Below are positions 1-16,539 of a stretch of DNA of 64,000 nucleotides, in pieces (the stretch's first letter is position 1; each line of letters starts with the position of its first letter). The stretch is from Scatophagus argus (lineage: Eukaryota; Chordata; Actinopteri; Scatophagidae). The notes below the pieces were generated by a model that searched no databases, was not told the DNA's origin, and saw nothing but the letters and a program-made list of their open reading frames with translations. Location: NCBI RefSeq assembly GCF_020382885.2, contig NC_058504.1, positions 14,147,019-14,211,018 of the forward strand. Reading direction: 5' to 3'. A program made the position numbers and the translations under genes.

Positions 1-269
1 ATGCCGTCCTTAAATTTCCGCGACCCTGAACTGCGCTGCTGTTGCATTTGACTGGTTGTGCCAGACTGCCAATAGCAGTGCAAGTCAGTGAGCTTCTAAC
101 TCAGACACTTTAAAAACATTACTCAGTACAACAGTAGCTATTCATATTCTTACTATGCCGGTCAACGTTGCATTAACCGAGCTGTAAACACATCTTTTTC
201 ATTTGAAGCAGAAAAGGAACAGTATCTTCCTCGGTTAAAGGCGTGGACATCTTCTGTGAAAAGAACGCG

Positions 270-435
270 ACATGCATGTCATTGGCTAGTGCCATGAATG
301 GCAGAAGTGATCATCCAATCAGAATGCTCATCCGCAGAAATGTCGTTTTTTTTCTGCCGGTTCTAGAAAACCAACCACGAGTTGTCGTCGTGTGGGAGAA
401 TCCATCTTGAAGAGCGCTCTCCGGTAGTGTGACCA
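270..435 (+). promoter_or_regulatory. hnrnpab: Candidate hnrnpab promoter and non-coding first exon
   Basis: An ATTGG (inverted CCAAT) lies at 281-285 and a CCAAT at 315-319, a pair typical of NF-Y-driven housekeeping promoters. No TATA box is evident. A plausible donor, GTAAGC, begins at 436, and an acceptor TCTCAG ends at 937, just before the exon holding the start codon. This implies a non-coding first exon ending near 435 and a roughly 500-base first intron. The transcription start is inferred, not seen. Confidence 0.4.
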
Positions 436-952
436 GTAAGCAGGTTTTCGTACTTCATTTGTCTTCGTTTTTCATTGTATTGTCACGTAAGTACTTTAGT
501 TGTTGCAATTTTTCGATATTTCTTTCTGTTAGATGTACACGAAATATCTGTAATTACTGGAAAATACAGGCCTTTCTGTGCGACTAGCTCGGCCTGTGCA
601 TTACGTAACTGCGAATTTGAGTTGTGTAGTCCAGACTCGTGTTATCACTGTGGAACAGATGGCTGCGCTTTTTCTAATCTCTGGGTCTGGCTGAAATTTA
701 CTTAAAATGTGGGCGGTTGATGTGTTGTGAGTAACCGTTACGCTGTTGCAATTTGCTGGCCCTGGGCAAGAAATACGGCCTTCTCTGAATGCATGGAACT
801 CGACCGTGCCGGCCAAAATGGTGGGAAATGCACGCATTGGCACCATGTAAATGGCGAAGCGTGTACGGCATGACGGATTATATAACCACCGGGATTTTGT
901 ATGGTAACTTGATTTTTGTTTTCTCTTTTGGTCTCAGGTGTAATAGTGCAAA

Positions 953-2900
953 ATGTCTGAGACAGAGCAGCAGTATATGGAAACATCAGAAAACGGCCAC
1001 GAAGTCGACGACGATTATAACGGAGCCGGCCAGAACGAAGAGGGAATCGACGAGAGCGCCGTGAATGACTGCGGAGAGAGCGAAGAGCCCGGCGCGGACG
1101 GGGATTCGCAAAACGGCGGCACGGAGGGCGGCCAGATCGACGCCAGCAAAGGCGAGGAGGATGCAGGGTGAGTTTTCAAACGGCATAGCGTCAGTGTTTT
1201 GTGAAACATACAGTTACAAGGAGCACTCGTGGTTTACCGTGTTTCTTTGTTCAACCGGCCTTTGTGTTGGCGCCATATGCAGAGCGGAGGGGGGATGGGC
1301 GCCAGAGCAGGCGTCAAATCTAACATGTACTGGCTTATGAGAGACTGTTGATCTACTGTGGTCGTATCGTAGTGATTTTCATTATATTGAACTGATGCTG
1401 TTAAATAGCTTGCGAGCACAGCAACTAAAGTCTGTCTCCACACGCCACTGGGGCAACAGTTGTTCTGGTACAGTGTGTACATTTACACCCCCCTCCTGCC
1501 CGACGCCCCCCCCCCTCCCCCAAGGCCTTATATGAAGTTGAAGTAGTGGTACCGCCTGCAATGCTTACATATGCCTCTTTCCCGTTTTAATTTTTTAGGA
1601 AAATGTTTGTTGGTGGTCTCAGCTGGGACACAAGCAAGAAGGATCTTAAGGATTACTTCTCTAAATTCGGTGAGGTGACAGACTGCACCATAAAGATGGA
1701 CCAGCAGACGGGCCGGTCAAGAGGCTTTGGCTTCATTCTCTTTAAAGACGCAGCCAGTGTAGAAAAGGTGAGTGGGCAAGCAATTATATTGGAATGTAAG
1801 GACCACTGATGGATTTACAAGACTGGCTATTTTCAATATTATCTCTTTTTTTTTGTCCTCCCTCAGGTTCTTGAACAGAAGGAGCACAAGCTAGATGGCA
1901 GAGTGATCGACCCCAAGAAGGCCATGGCCATGAAGAAAGATCCAGTCAAGAAAATCTTTGTGGGGGGCCTTAACCCTGACACCTCAAAGGAAGTCATTCA
2001 GGAGTACTTTGGGACTTTTGGAGAGGTATGATATTCAGTTAATTTTGTCATTATTTTAAGGAGTGGATACCCTACTACTATATTGGTTGCCTAATGGCTT
2101 ATTTTCCTCTTACGTAGATCGAGACCATTGAGCTTCCACAAGATCCAAAGACAGAAAAGAGGAGGGGATTCGTATTTATCACATATAAAGAAGAGGCCCC
2201 CGTCAAGAAGGTACTGGAGAAGAAGTACCACAACGTTGGTGGAAGCAAGGTAATAGCATATTACACATTCTGCATATGTGCAAAATTGGGTATAATCTAC
2301 TCAGTGTCATATATTGCAAATTCTGCAATGTAATTTGCTTTTATGTGGTGTTCCAGTGTGAAATTAAAATAGCCCAGCCCAAAGAGGTCTACCAGCAGCA
2401 ACAGTATGGTGCCCGTGGATATGGAGGACGCGGCAGGGGTCGTGGAGGTAAAAAAAATTTTGCATGCAGTTTTTTTATTTTATTTTAAACTACACTCTGG
2501 ATGTGACTGCTGGTTTCTGTGTGCCGGAGAATTGTGACAAAAGGATCACCTGTTGTTTCTAGGTCAGGGCCAGAACTGGAATCAAGGTTATAACAACTAC
2601 TGGAACCAGGGATACAACCAGAACTATGGCTATGGACAGCAAGGCTACGGATATGGCGGCGGCTACGGCAACTATGACTACTCTACTGGTTATTACGGCT
2701 ATGGGGGTGGCTACGATTACAGTAAGCGATAAGTGCCACCAGGGAAAGAAAAAGAATGAGAGAAACTTTATTTTCTTGGTCCTCCTTGTTGTACAGAAGA
2801 ACTCAGTCCCTTTTTCTCTTGTCCTCCAGACCAGGGCAATACAAGCTATGGGAAAACTCCAAGACGTGGAGGCCACCAGAATAGCTACAAGCCATACTGA
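953..2900 (+). CDS. hnrnpab: Heterogeneous nuclear ribonucleoprotein A/B
   Basis: RNA-binding nuclear protein of the hnRNP A/B-D family, acting in mRNA packaging, splicing, transport and stability. Coding exons are 953-1167, 1599-1767, 1867-2025, 2118-2249, 2357-2447, 2563-2721 and 2830-2900, giving 331 aa (human about 332). An acidic Gly/Glu-rich N-terminus (1-72) precedes RRM1 (about 74-150; KMFVGGL and RGFGFILF) and RRM2 (about 158-234; KIFVGGL and RRGFVFITY). The C-terminus is Gly/Tyr/Gln/Asn-rich and ends [12 protein letters not shown], which resembles a PY-type nuclear localisation signal. The ATG at 953 is the first in its exon and starts MSETEQQ. Exon 2563-2721 is phase-symmetric (159 nt) and could be skipped, as in the short mammalian isoforms. 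The nearest alternatives are hnrnpd and hnrnpdl, but the motif [17 protein letters not shown] and the phykpl neighbour favour hnrnpab. Confidence 0.95.
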
Positions 2901-3690
2901 TCACACGTAGTGCAGGTATGCATTTTTGCATCATCCGTGGTAGTATGAGAACATAGTTGTAACCATTGGTGCCTTTTGACCCCAAAGATGTCCATCTAGT
3001 CTAAATCCATTCAAACATTGTGGTGGGGTTAGGGTAGGCCGTGTTGTGGGGTCTGTGATCATTAAAGACGGATTCATTCCACCTGTCAGCCATCTTATGA
3101 TGCATCTCTACAAACACTACTTGATCAATAAGGGTTGTGTTGGTGGTGGTTGAGAACAGGAATGAGGACTGTTTCACCTTTCACCAAGGTGCTGGGCGTG
3201 TAATAACAAGCGGTCGTGCCCCCTCCCCCCAAAGTGTGTCTGTTCATTCACTGACCTGTCAAACTCATTCATGCACCTGTCTGTCTTTGTGTAACTGCAT
3301 GCCATATTTGGTTTATTCTCAGTAACGTTAAGCACCGTGTTTTTCTCTTAAGGTCTAAAGTAAATAAGAAAAAGAGATCCATGGTCTGACCACAGCGAAC
3401 ATGGGCTCTGGCTTTTCCTTTGGAGTTGGCAGAAATTTGGACTCATGCTCCATTTGTACAGATCAAGTGAGGAACTGGGGAAGCAAATGTCACTTTTCCA
3501 CTTTTTATTTTATATTGTTTTGTGTCCATTTACATTTCCAGTGATGGAAGTGTTATTTTTACTGTACTTTTTGGTACCTTTTTGAATCTAATGTATTGTA
3601 TGGTTGTATTTTTACATGTCTACTGGATTTACAGATGAGCAGGAGCAAGAGCTTTTAAAGCTCACAAATAAAACAAGTTCGCTTTTTTCT
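2901..3690 (+). other. hnrnpab: hnrnpab 3' UTR with intron and poly(A) signal
   Basis: After the stop at 2898-2900 a donor (CAG|GTATGC) follows 2914, and an acceptor (CTTAAG) ends near 3351, so the 3' UTR probably contains an intron. AATAAA at 3667-3672 is followed by a T/GT-rich stretch, consistent with cleavage at about 3690. hnRNP genes often splice within the 3' UTR, which can couple to nonsense-mediated decay. Confidence 0.6.
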
Positions 3691-4420
3691 TTTTGGTGTT
3701 TCTAGATCTTTAGTTATTTTCTCCCGTGCTGAGTGTTGGATGCGAGTTGCATGGCTTCAGATGTGGGGTGAGGCTAAATAAGGGATTTAAACTAATCAAA
3801 GGGTTCATTGTCGGCGTGTCAAGTGAATGTTTGCAGATGGTCTAGTAGACGAAGACAACCAGCATCTTTTTTTTTTTTCCTTTCTTTTGGTTTTTAAGGA
3901 GATTCTTCCCCCATCATGTTTGCAATTTTAAGTGGCTTTACTAGTGTTATTCAACTGAACGCAAGCCTGTTAATGTACGAGGGTACTCCCTCTCTCACTG
4001 GAAACTCATTCCTCTAGTGTCTTGGGCAAATTGTTAGAAATAAACTTTTGGTTTATATTACACATGGATCTTTTTGTTATTATTTGTTAAAGTTAATGTT
4101 AACTGTTTTGTACTGTTAAATGGCTTGCTTGTTTTGTCATGAGTAATGTTAACATCTCTACGGATGCCTCTTAGTGAAACACTCTCCCATGGCTTCCCAA
4201 TCTGCAGGATAACTGGCTGAGTGTTAATACCCACCCCACTAGATGTGAAACTGCAATACTTGAGCATTTTTGTGAATGTATCCAGGAGTTAAAAATATTA
4301 GCCTGGTAAGTGCGTATATCAACCGTACTGTGTATTGAGAACATGTTGCTGATCAATGTTGTAAGTTAAAACCTATTTTATATATTGCAACTGTGGGTAA
4401 AAGAACACAAGAGCCAGGCT
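3691..4420. other. Convergent intergenic spacer, hnrnpab/phykpl
   Basis: No coding segment was found. A second plus-strand AATAAA at 4039-4044, followed by GT/T-rich sequence, could end a longer hnrnpab transcript near 4065. The remainder is AT-rich with no repeat that I recognise. Confidence 0.5.
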
Positions 4421-4424
4421 TTAA

Positions 4425-4960
4425 AAAGTGGTAATTTTATTATTTTCTTACTTTAAAAAACAAGAAAAGATGATTAGTGTCGCATAAGCATCGTCTTGTA
4501 TACACTGGTCATATCCCAGGTTGTAAGTACATGCTGTCGCTTGCACTTAAAATATGTGAACCTCCGATTGGCTGGTTTCCATTAATGAGGTGGCTGCATC
4601 TCCCATTTCTACTGAAGTGATACCTGTGGGGACAGATTTACAATAAGAGTTCACTTTTGGGTTGTATGGCTCTAGACAAAAAGAAGAGTCATCTTCAAAT
4701 ACACACCATCATTTATAATCTGTCACTGTTTTGATAAAAATATACAGTTGATTAGTCAATTTTTAAAACAAAGTCCCCACAGTGGTCAGAGTTGAGTGGA
4801 GGGCAGCAACATGTTCTGCCAAGTGGAATGAATGAACTTTTTTTTTGCTCTCCTGGAACCTCAAGTATAGACATTAATATCTCTACCTCTGAACTTTATG
4901 AATGTGACCATCTGACAATGTCTGATGCAATTAAAAGTTTTTCTACAGGTTTAACAAACC
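4425..4960 (-). other. phykpl: phykpl 3' UTR
   Basis: The minus-strand stop codon is at 4963-4961. A minus-strand AATAAA (TTTATT on the plus strand) at 4436-4441 is the likely poly(A) signal, giving a 3' UTR of about 0.5 kb. It lies tail-to-tail with the hnrnpab 3' end. Confidence 0.55.
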
Positions 4961-9975
<5,015 letters not shown>

Positions 9976-10526
9976 ATTCTTCCAGGTTTATCTCCGTGTG
10001 TAACTGCTGAGAAAACGTATTAATAGTTATCAAAAGAAGTATGCGGTCATATGGTAGAATTTCCGTCATGTAGATAATGTAATGTCCTTACATGTAACGT
10101 CTCAAAATGTGCCACGCATGCGTCAGTGGGTACACTTGGGTACACTTAGCTTAAGCATTCTGCGGTCGATTTTATGATCGCAAGCACAAGTGGGCTATTT
10201 ATATTAAATAAGTAATATTTTGTCATATAAATATCGGGGAAAGGGGAAACGTTAAGTTTAGATTTAATGCTGTCGCTTTATTAAGAAGGACCTAAATGTG
10301 GGGCTTGTCACGCGACAGAGACGTCCAAAACAAGCGTAATATATGTTGCTAAAAAAATGTTTCAGTTGGGAACATATAAATAAACGTCATAGTGGAGAAG
10401 TGTGCACAATATAAGCATTGTGCGGTTTCTTCAATATTCGATTTTTTTTTGGTAGTGTATTCAACATACCTCTGCATTGGTATCGCCCAAAGGCTATAAA
10501 TACTCGGCTAAACTTCATTCCATCTG
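9976..10526. promoter_or_regulatory. Head-to-head promoter region of phykpl (-) and fam53c (+)
   Basis: About 0.55 kb separates the phykpl start codon from the inferred fam53c first exon. A TATAAATA lies at 10495-10502 on the plus strand, suiting a plus-strand start near 10525-10530. No TATA box was noted for phykpl. A possible fam53c first-exon donor is TGTAG|GTAATA at 10571/10572. The interval is otherwise AT-rich without a recognisable repeat. Confidence 0.4.
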
Positions 10527-13245
10527 GTGCACTGTGTGCCGCTTCGGTTGCTAAGGAACCACTGAATGTAGGTAATACATCAGCACGGTTGTAGCATGCT
10601 AGCTTGCAAACAGGCTGCGTAGCCCAGCTAACACTACAACGTATTTAGATAGTATCATCCCGGCTGTTACATTTATTACCGCCTTTATTCATATTATAGC
10701 CTAACAAACAGTGGCTGCATCTGGGTACAGTGACAAGCTATTAACCGGTAGAAAGCAGACCGACTGTAAGCAATCTAACGCTAGATAGTACACTTGTTAC
10801 CTATCAGCTAATATAACCAAGCTAACACAACAGTCTGACAACTCGGTGCTCAATGGGCTGCATCGTGCTGCTGAGCTAGCTCTCGTTGCTCATAAGCTAA
10901 CGTCGGTATACGATTTAGCCAGTAAATCTAACCCTGTATGTTAATAAGTCGTACTTTGTCAGTGACAAATAGTTGCGCTACAGCTAGCGATAACGTTGTA
11001 CGTTAACCGAATAACACAAACGTTGGTTTTTTTAATTAGGGCAACCTGCGCATTAACTTATTGGTGGTTTCACTAACATGTTAGTCATACATATTTAAAT
11101 ATCTTTATGCCAGACTTAATTAACCTATTAGCCTTAATTAATAGCGTTTATGCCAAATGTGTCTTGGTAGTCGTTAGGAGAATATCACACTATGTTAACA
11201 GCAAAGTTCTTGTCAAGATTGGTTGAATTGATGAATGTTTAAATCAGTTACTCGCTGACAGCACTGTTCTGGCTGTTGAGCAAACTGAGTCATTCTGTGA
11301 TTTGCAGTGCGTTTAATAGTGGCTGGTGCTTCAGGGTGAGGTTCAGCCTGTGCCAGTGAAGTAGCTTGTTTTCTGACATGTGCAACTGGGCTAGCAGTGA
11401 AGCACCATATTTCCACAAGGTGGAAGGCCCTGGAGGCCACATCTGACTGCCAACAGAAAAAGCTGAAACAAACTTCTTTAATGATTAGGACCAGATTATC
11501 ACCAAGCGTTTTAATTCAGATTGAGACGTAACTTTAAGTTGCTATAGTTTATACACTAGTGCTTGGTTTGTGTCAACATTAAAGGTTAACTCCCTGGACT
11601 TTCTTTCTGGGTTTCCATGTGTTTGTGACCTAGTGACTAATGGAGACAGTCATTTTGAATTCTGGCCTCTCTTTGTGAGATTTAAGTTGTTGCGGGAGGG
11701 CAACACTGGAAACATGTGTAAGACACTCAGATAGTTCTCCCTGTCAAAATAGAATGAGCTAAGTTTCTTAACTGTAATAATCTAAACCTAATGGGGGAAA
11801 AAAAAGGCTTATGTTTCTCAGGTCAGACGTGTATGAAAAGCAGACTTGATAAATGTAGAGTAGTTCATTCTGTCAGGTAAGAAGTATTTATTGGAATGTA
11901 CTACTACCGCTATAAATGAAAAGTAAGGAGTTTAATGTGTTTGAGTACAGAAAGCGTAGCTACGTGTTATTTTCAAAATTTTCAGTGCCATGGCTGAATA
12001 TTAACCTGTTTTTAACAATGTGGATTAAATATTTGAATTCAATGGCACTTTGTTGATGCATGATTATACAGATGAAGAACTCCTCCAAACTGAAGTGTGG
12101 ACAAGAGTTCCTGTGGGTGTTGTGATCCTATGTTCAGAGAAATAATGCATGTGTTGTAAAGAGCGGGTTAATCATTTCATTCATTTTTCAAGCAACATTT
12201 CCTCAATGTAAGGATTTGATGTTTTTCTTTATTGTTTATGATACAAATTATGAGTCTTCTGGTTTTGGACTGTTGGTCTGACAAAACAATTTGTAGACAT
12301 TTCATTGCCTTACTGCTGACTATTTTTATATTATTATGAAATCATAATAATACTGTCTTTTCACTGTTTTAGATTCAGTTCGAGGTGTACATTATCGTGC
12401 TGTACAGAGGCTTTCTTCGATCTTACGTGATGATTGGGTTAGAGCGTTCAAAGCTTCATTCATTCATTTTTCACACACTTAACCTATAATATCCCTTTCT
12501 GCCTCACCTTCACCACTCACTTCATAACACATTACTCCTGTCATTTGTGTTTACTGGACCCAGCTGACTCTTATTGCCACAATAGTACCACAAAGGTTTT
12601 TGTGTGGGGAGATATTTGTCTTTACATTTGAACACTATGTACACTATGTTTGCCATCCCAATTAGAGATGACCATACATATTATGTAATGTTAAGTGTTT
12701 CTTTGTTATGGGTTTCCTCACATTTATGTGTGCCCTGTCAGTGAACATAAATTTTGGCCTTTCCTGTGTGAATGAGACCTCATGTAGATCCTGTGCTTCT
12801 TGTCATTATAATTGCTTGTCCATTACTAGAACACATTTATTCAGGCATTCTGTTTCCTCTCTCTTGGGGCTTTTTTTGCACTACAACAGTTAAAGTATGC
12901 GAATGGAAGTCCCCCTTAGCAGATTTTGCACTACTTTCCTAGGTCTAGTGGATCTGTCTGGCACTTAATAAGCTATTGTTCAGTGCTGTGCTTTCTTTGC
13001 AATGTGTGTAAGCAGTTTCAGTTAATCAATCACATTGCTCTATGTGCATCTCTTCTCATCTGTCTTTCTAGATGGCCTGAAGATGATGATGATGGCAAAG
13101 TGAGAAAACTGGTCAGGCTGGCAGGTTGAGGTGTGGAGGGGACACCACAATCCATGCCAGAATTCTGACTGATACAATTTCCACTGCCCTCAGTAGCTCT
13201 CCTCCTCCTCATCTCCATGTCTATTCTTGGATTGTAGCGACAATT
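10527..13245 (+). other. fam53c: fam53c 5' UTR: non-coding exon, long intron and leader
   Basis: The inferred exon 1 (about 10527-10571) is followed by an intron of about 2.5 kb and an acceptor TTTCTAG ending at 13071. The next exon opens with 13072-13245 of leader. The leader starts with the minimal upstream reading frame ATG-GCC-TGA (13072-13080). The intron interior (10572-13071) holds no coding segment I can support. It is AT-rich, with many GCTAA/TAGC-type short motifs common in fish DNA. Confidence 0.4.
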
Positions 13246-16200
13246 ATGGTGACGCTTATCACAGAGCAGCTCCGTAAGCAGAGTTTGGAGGAGCCTTATT
13301 GCAAGGCTTTCTCATTCAATGTGAATGTGGTGAGTTGGATCCAAAACTTAATGTTGTCCTAGCAATTGCTTTTTTTCCTTGAGTCACTTAGTTTTATAAG
13401 TTCTGCTTTTGAATTTAAGTTGTTAAATTTCTGTTTCAATCATTACAGGCAGTGGGCTCCAGTCCCACTGTCTCGTGGAGTGCTTGTCGATCAACAGAAG
13501 GCAAGTTCATTTAAAAAAAGTTCAGCATTTGCAACCTGTTGGTAGGGAGGTCTGTCTCATGTCTGTCTTTTGACACTTTCAGAGTCCAGCTCAGCTACAC
13601 ATAGGTCATCCAGAGCCAACCTTCTGGATAATACCTGTGGACCAGACACCCTATGGCATCCTTCTCATTCTGGAGAATCTATCCGGAGATCAGAGGTTTC
13701 CTTCACAGACAAGACTTACCAAAGTTCACCCCCACCACCACCTTCAAAACGCCACTGCCGGTCCCTCTCTGTGCCAGAGGACCTGTCTCTGTGCCGCTCC
13801 AACTGGCATCCCAGTGCATCCAAGGTTTGGACCCCAGTCAAACGTGGCTGTCAAAGTGGAGGAGCATCTAGTTCAGGCTCTGGAGCCAGCTCTTTGCCAC
13901 TTTGTGGTCCCACTTCCTCCTTCACCTCGTCATCCCTACACTCCTCTTCTAGCCCTACCTTCTTTAGCTTAGCACTGTCCTCTGACTCTCCACTACCATG
14001 GAGCTTCCCATGGGACCCCTGTGACAAACCGAAAGGAGCATATTCTGCCTCCTTCGCCACTCCTTCCTCCTGTTCCTCTTCACCGTCCCCCCTGGTCTCT
14101 CACTCAGTGCTGCAACGCCGTTTCTCCCTCTCTCCCGTGCACATTCAGGACACCTCTGTGGTGCCTCTGGCCCCCCAGCCCTCCCCTGCTTCTGCTCTCA
14201 CATATGGCTGTTCTAGTGGCATGGAACACCCAGCCCTGTCTCCATCTCCCACTTCAGCCTGCAGTACACCTTCCTCCTCCAGGCGTGACCTGCACCTGGC
14301 ACTGCCGCGATGCCACTCACAGCCCTGTGACATGCGCAAACCTCGCTTGAAGAGGCGCCATGACCCAGATGTTCTGCCCTGCCCCAGGCCAGGCCTTGAC
14401 TTCAGCAAGATGACACAGGTGACCAGGAATGTCCAGTGGGCTCTAAAGTTGGGCAGTTTTTGTCAGTCTCTTCATAGCGGTGTTTATATTGTGAGACACG
14501 TAGTTAATGGCATTGATAAGATCTATTTCCATATTCCTGCCTCACTCATATCAGTCAGGATCAGAGTTGGGGGTTGCATGTTACTAAGTCACACGTTAAG
14601 AGTTGTTAGATTACTTTTGTTGTAATGGCAAACGTGTTTGTCATTCAGGTAATGAGGCATTAAGTTATGATTTCAAGGAAGCAACCTGTCACTCTTTAAA
14701 TAATACTGTATTTCTGTTGCTTTTGTTGACGTTAATAGAATGTTTATTGAAACCCGATGTACTACAGGGCTATCCAAGCCTTTGTTTTGTTTTTTCATGG
14801 AATCTAGCATAGCCTGTCAGATCGTTAGAAACAAAGTGTGCACAGGTGTCCATTTGTCCGATGCACCACTAAGGTTGGGAGATTAGATGAATATATATAT
14901 TTAGGGGGGCATTTTTTCCTCATTTTGTTTAGTCAATTTAATGGTGTGCGACTGAACAAGTGTGAACCACTGCTCAGCAGGCCGTTGAGAGGCAAATGGA
15001 GACATCAGGGAAATAACAGTGTGTGTTACTAGTGTATATTGCAGCCGCACAATGATTTATTTGAACAAGTTGCCAAGTCAGTGATTGTTAGAGTAACGGA
15101 AAGACTAACCAAGACATTTTTAGGGGAGTTTTATTTTACTTGAAAAAAGTGTATTTTATGAGTTAACAAGTCAATGAAGCCCATCTTTGAATTCAATTCT
15201 TGAATTCAGAAGTTGCACGGTTGCATTTTTCTGTTTTACAAAATTAGGTTCAAGATTATTTCTTGACGTTCTTAGTTGAAGCTCAGTCACAAAGTGTTTT
15301 AATCTCTGGTAACACAAAAGTACTCTAACAAGTTAGTTTTCTCAGCAGTAACAATGTGACATTACAAGTTACCTTGTAATGTGACAAGTTATTTTTAAAG
15401 GTACCGTTACTCAGAATTGGTCAGGATATGGTTCTGAACGGTTTTGGTGCAGGCAGTTTTAACCAATGGTCACTGCCCTAGTGTCTCGAGCTGCAGTCTT
15501 CCTGTCTGAATTTGAAGCCAGCTTTAAAGCATGCAGCCTTTTCATACTGAAAACTGTCTATAATAAACTATACTGGACATGAGTATTACCCATTCATAAT
15601 CAGATTCCTGTCACAGGTTTCCCTTTGCTTAATAAAGCAAAACTAACACAACTTTGCTCATCGCCTTGGTATAAGAAGGTTAAACAAAATCCTTAAAAGC
15701 ACCTTTTCTCATAATTGAGACTATTTTAACCCCTCACTTATTTACACTCAATATTAGATCACTCTGACGAACCACCCAGTACACAGGTAGCTGTAAGGTT
15801 TCAGCACGCTGGCTTGCTCACATTCCTGTTCTTGGCCTGCACATTCTGTTTTTGTGTAATGGTCAGACAGTCTGTTGCACATTTAACAGGATTAAATGAC
15901 ATTCAGGTCAATTAGTCTGTAGTTTCCATAGTAAATGGTGTGTAAATGATGTATGGTGTTTAGGTTGATCTGTTGCTTGTTTCAGTTGGATCACACATGT
16001 TGGCAAAGCTCATTAAATCAGCGGTAATCTATTCCTAACCAAGGAACAGGCACTGTCATCCATACACACTTCCTGGCATTGCCAGAGGTCTTCACTGCCG
16101 TACATATATATTTTTTCACCATTTGAGTGTGTATCCTGAGTTATATGATGCTAATAATTTGTCTGCATTATTGAGCAATGAGAATGATATTGGGTCCCGT

Positions 16201-16539
16201 TTTAATGAGGTGTTTTGACAAATGTTAATTTCTAGAGTTGTCACATGATAACGTGACACCTTTTTTTTTTTTTTTTCCCCTCTTGTGTAGATTGGTAATC
16301 ATGAGAACCTAATGTGTGGTACGGGTGGCTGCATAGTCCAAGTGTCTTCCCAGGCAGAGCAGTGCTCAGCCTGCTCCCCTGCTGAGTTTGTGGAACGAGC
16401 CAGCATTGGGCCATTAAGTGAAAGTGAAGAAGAGGATGAAGAAGATGAAAGAAAAAGGACTGCAAAAGATGGAGGACAAAAGATTGTTTTTGAAAGAGAC
16501 TGCACAGAACTGGACTTGAATCTTATAGAAGAGAACTGA
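13246..16539 (+). CDS. fam53c: FAM53C family protein
   Basis: Coding exons are 13246-13329, 13449-13500, 13583-14418 and 16291-16539, giving 406 aa (human about 392). The protein is a predicted nuclear, mostly disordered, Ser/Pro-rich FAM53 member. The family is known for 14-3-3 and kinase interactions, and FAM53B for beta-catenin nuclear import; the exact role of FAM53C is poorly defined. Visible landmarks are the N-terminal MVTLITEQLRKQSLEE, the signature PPSKRHCRSLSVPEDLS (about 99-114), WHPSASKVWTPVK, a QRRFSLSP phospho-type site, CHSQPCDMRKPRLKRRHD (basic NLS-like), LDFSKMTQ, an acidic ESEEEDEEDE tract and the family-defining C-terminus ELDLNLIEEN. The ending LNLIEEN matches FAM53C, whereas FAM53A and FAM53B end in EQIENN; kdm3b linkage agrees. 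The second coding intron (13501-13582) uses a GC donor. The last intron contains a probable hAT-like remnant. Confidence 0.92.
14560..15420. mobile_element. Probable hAT-like non-autonomous element remnant
   Basis: Lies inside the last fam53c intron. The left part has GTTGGGGGTTGCATGTTACT and AGATTACTTTTGTTGTAATG. The right part has ACAAGTTACCTTGTAATGTG and TTTTTAAAGGTACCGTTACTC. These resemble the 'GTTGGG...AAAGTAACGNGTTAC' ends of abundant fish hAT-derived repeats. A 10-bp stem (15359-15368 with 15373-15382) sits near the right end. No transposase frame is open, and class and boundaries are uncertain. Confidence 0.4.

Noticed and set aside
13246-16539. Naming the gene fam53a, because ctbp1 and spon2 lie nearby as in human 4p16
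   Set aside because: The C-terminus LDLNLIEEN is the FAM53C form (FAM53A and FAM53B end EQIENN), and kdm3b linkage agrees.
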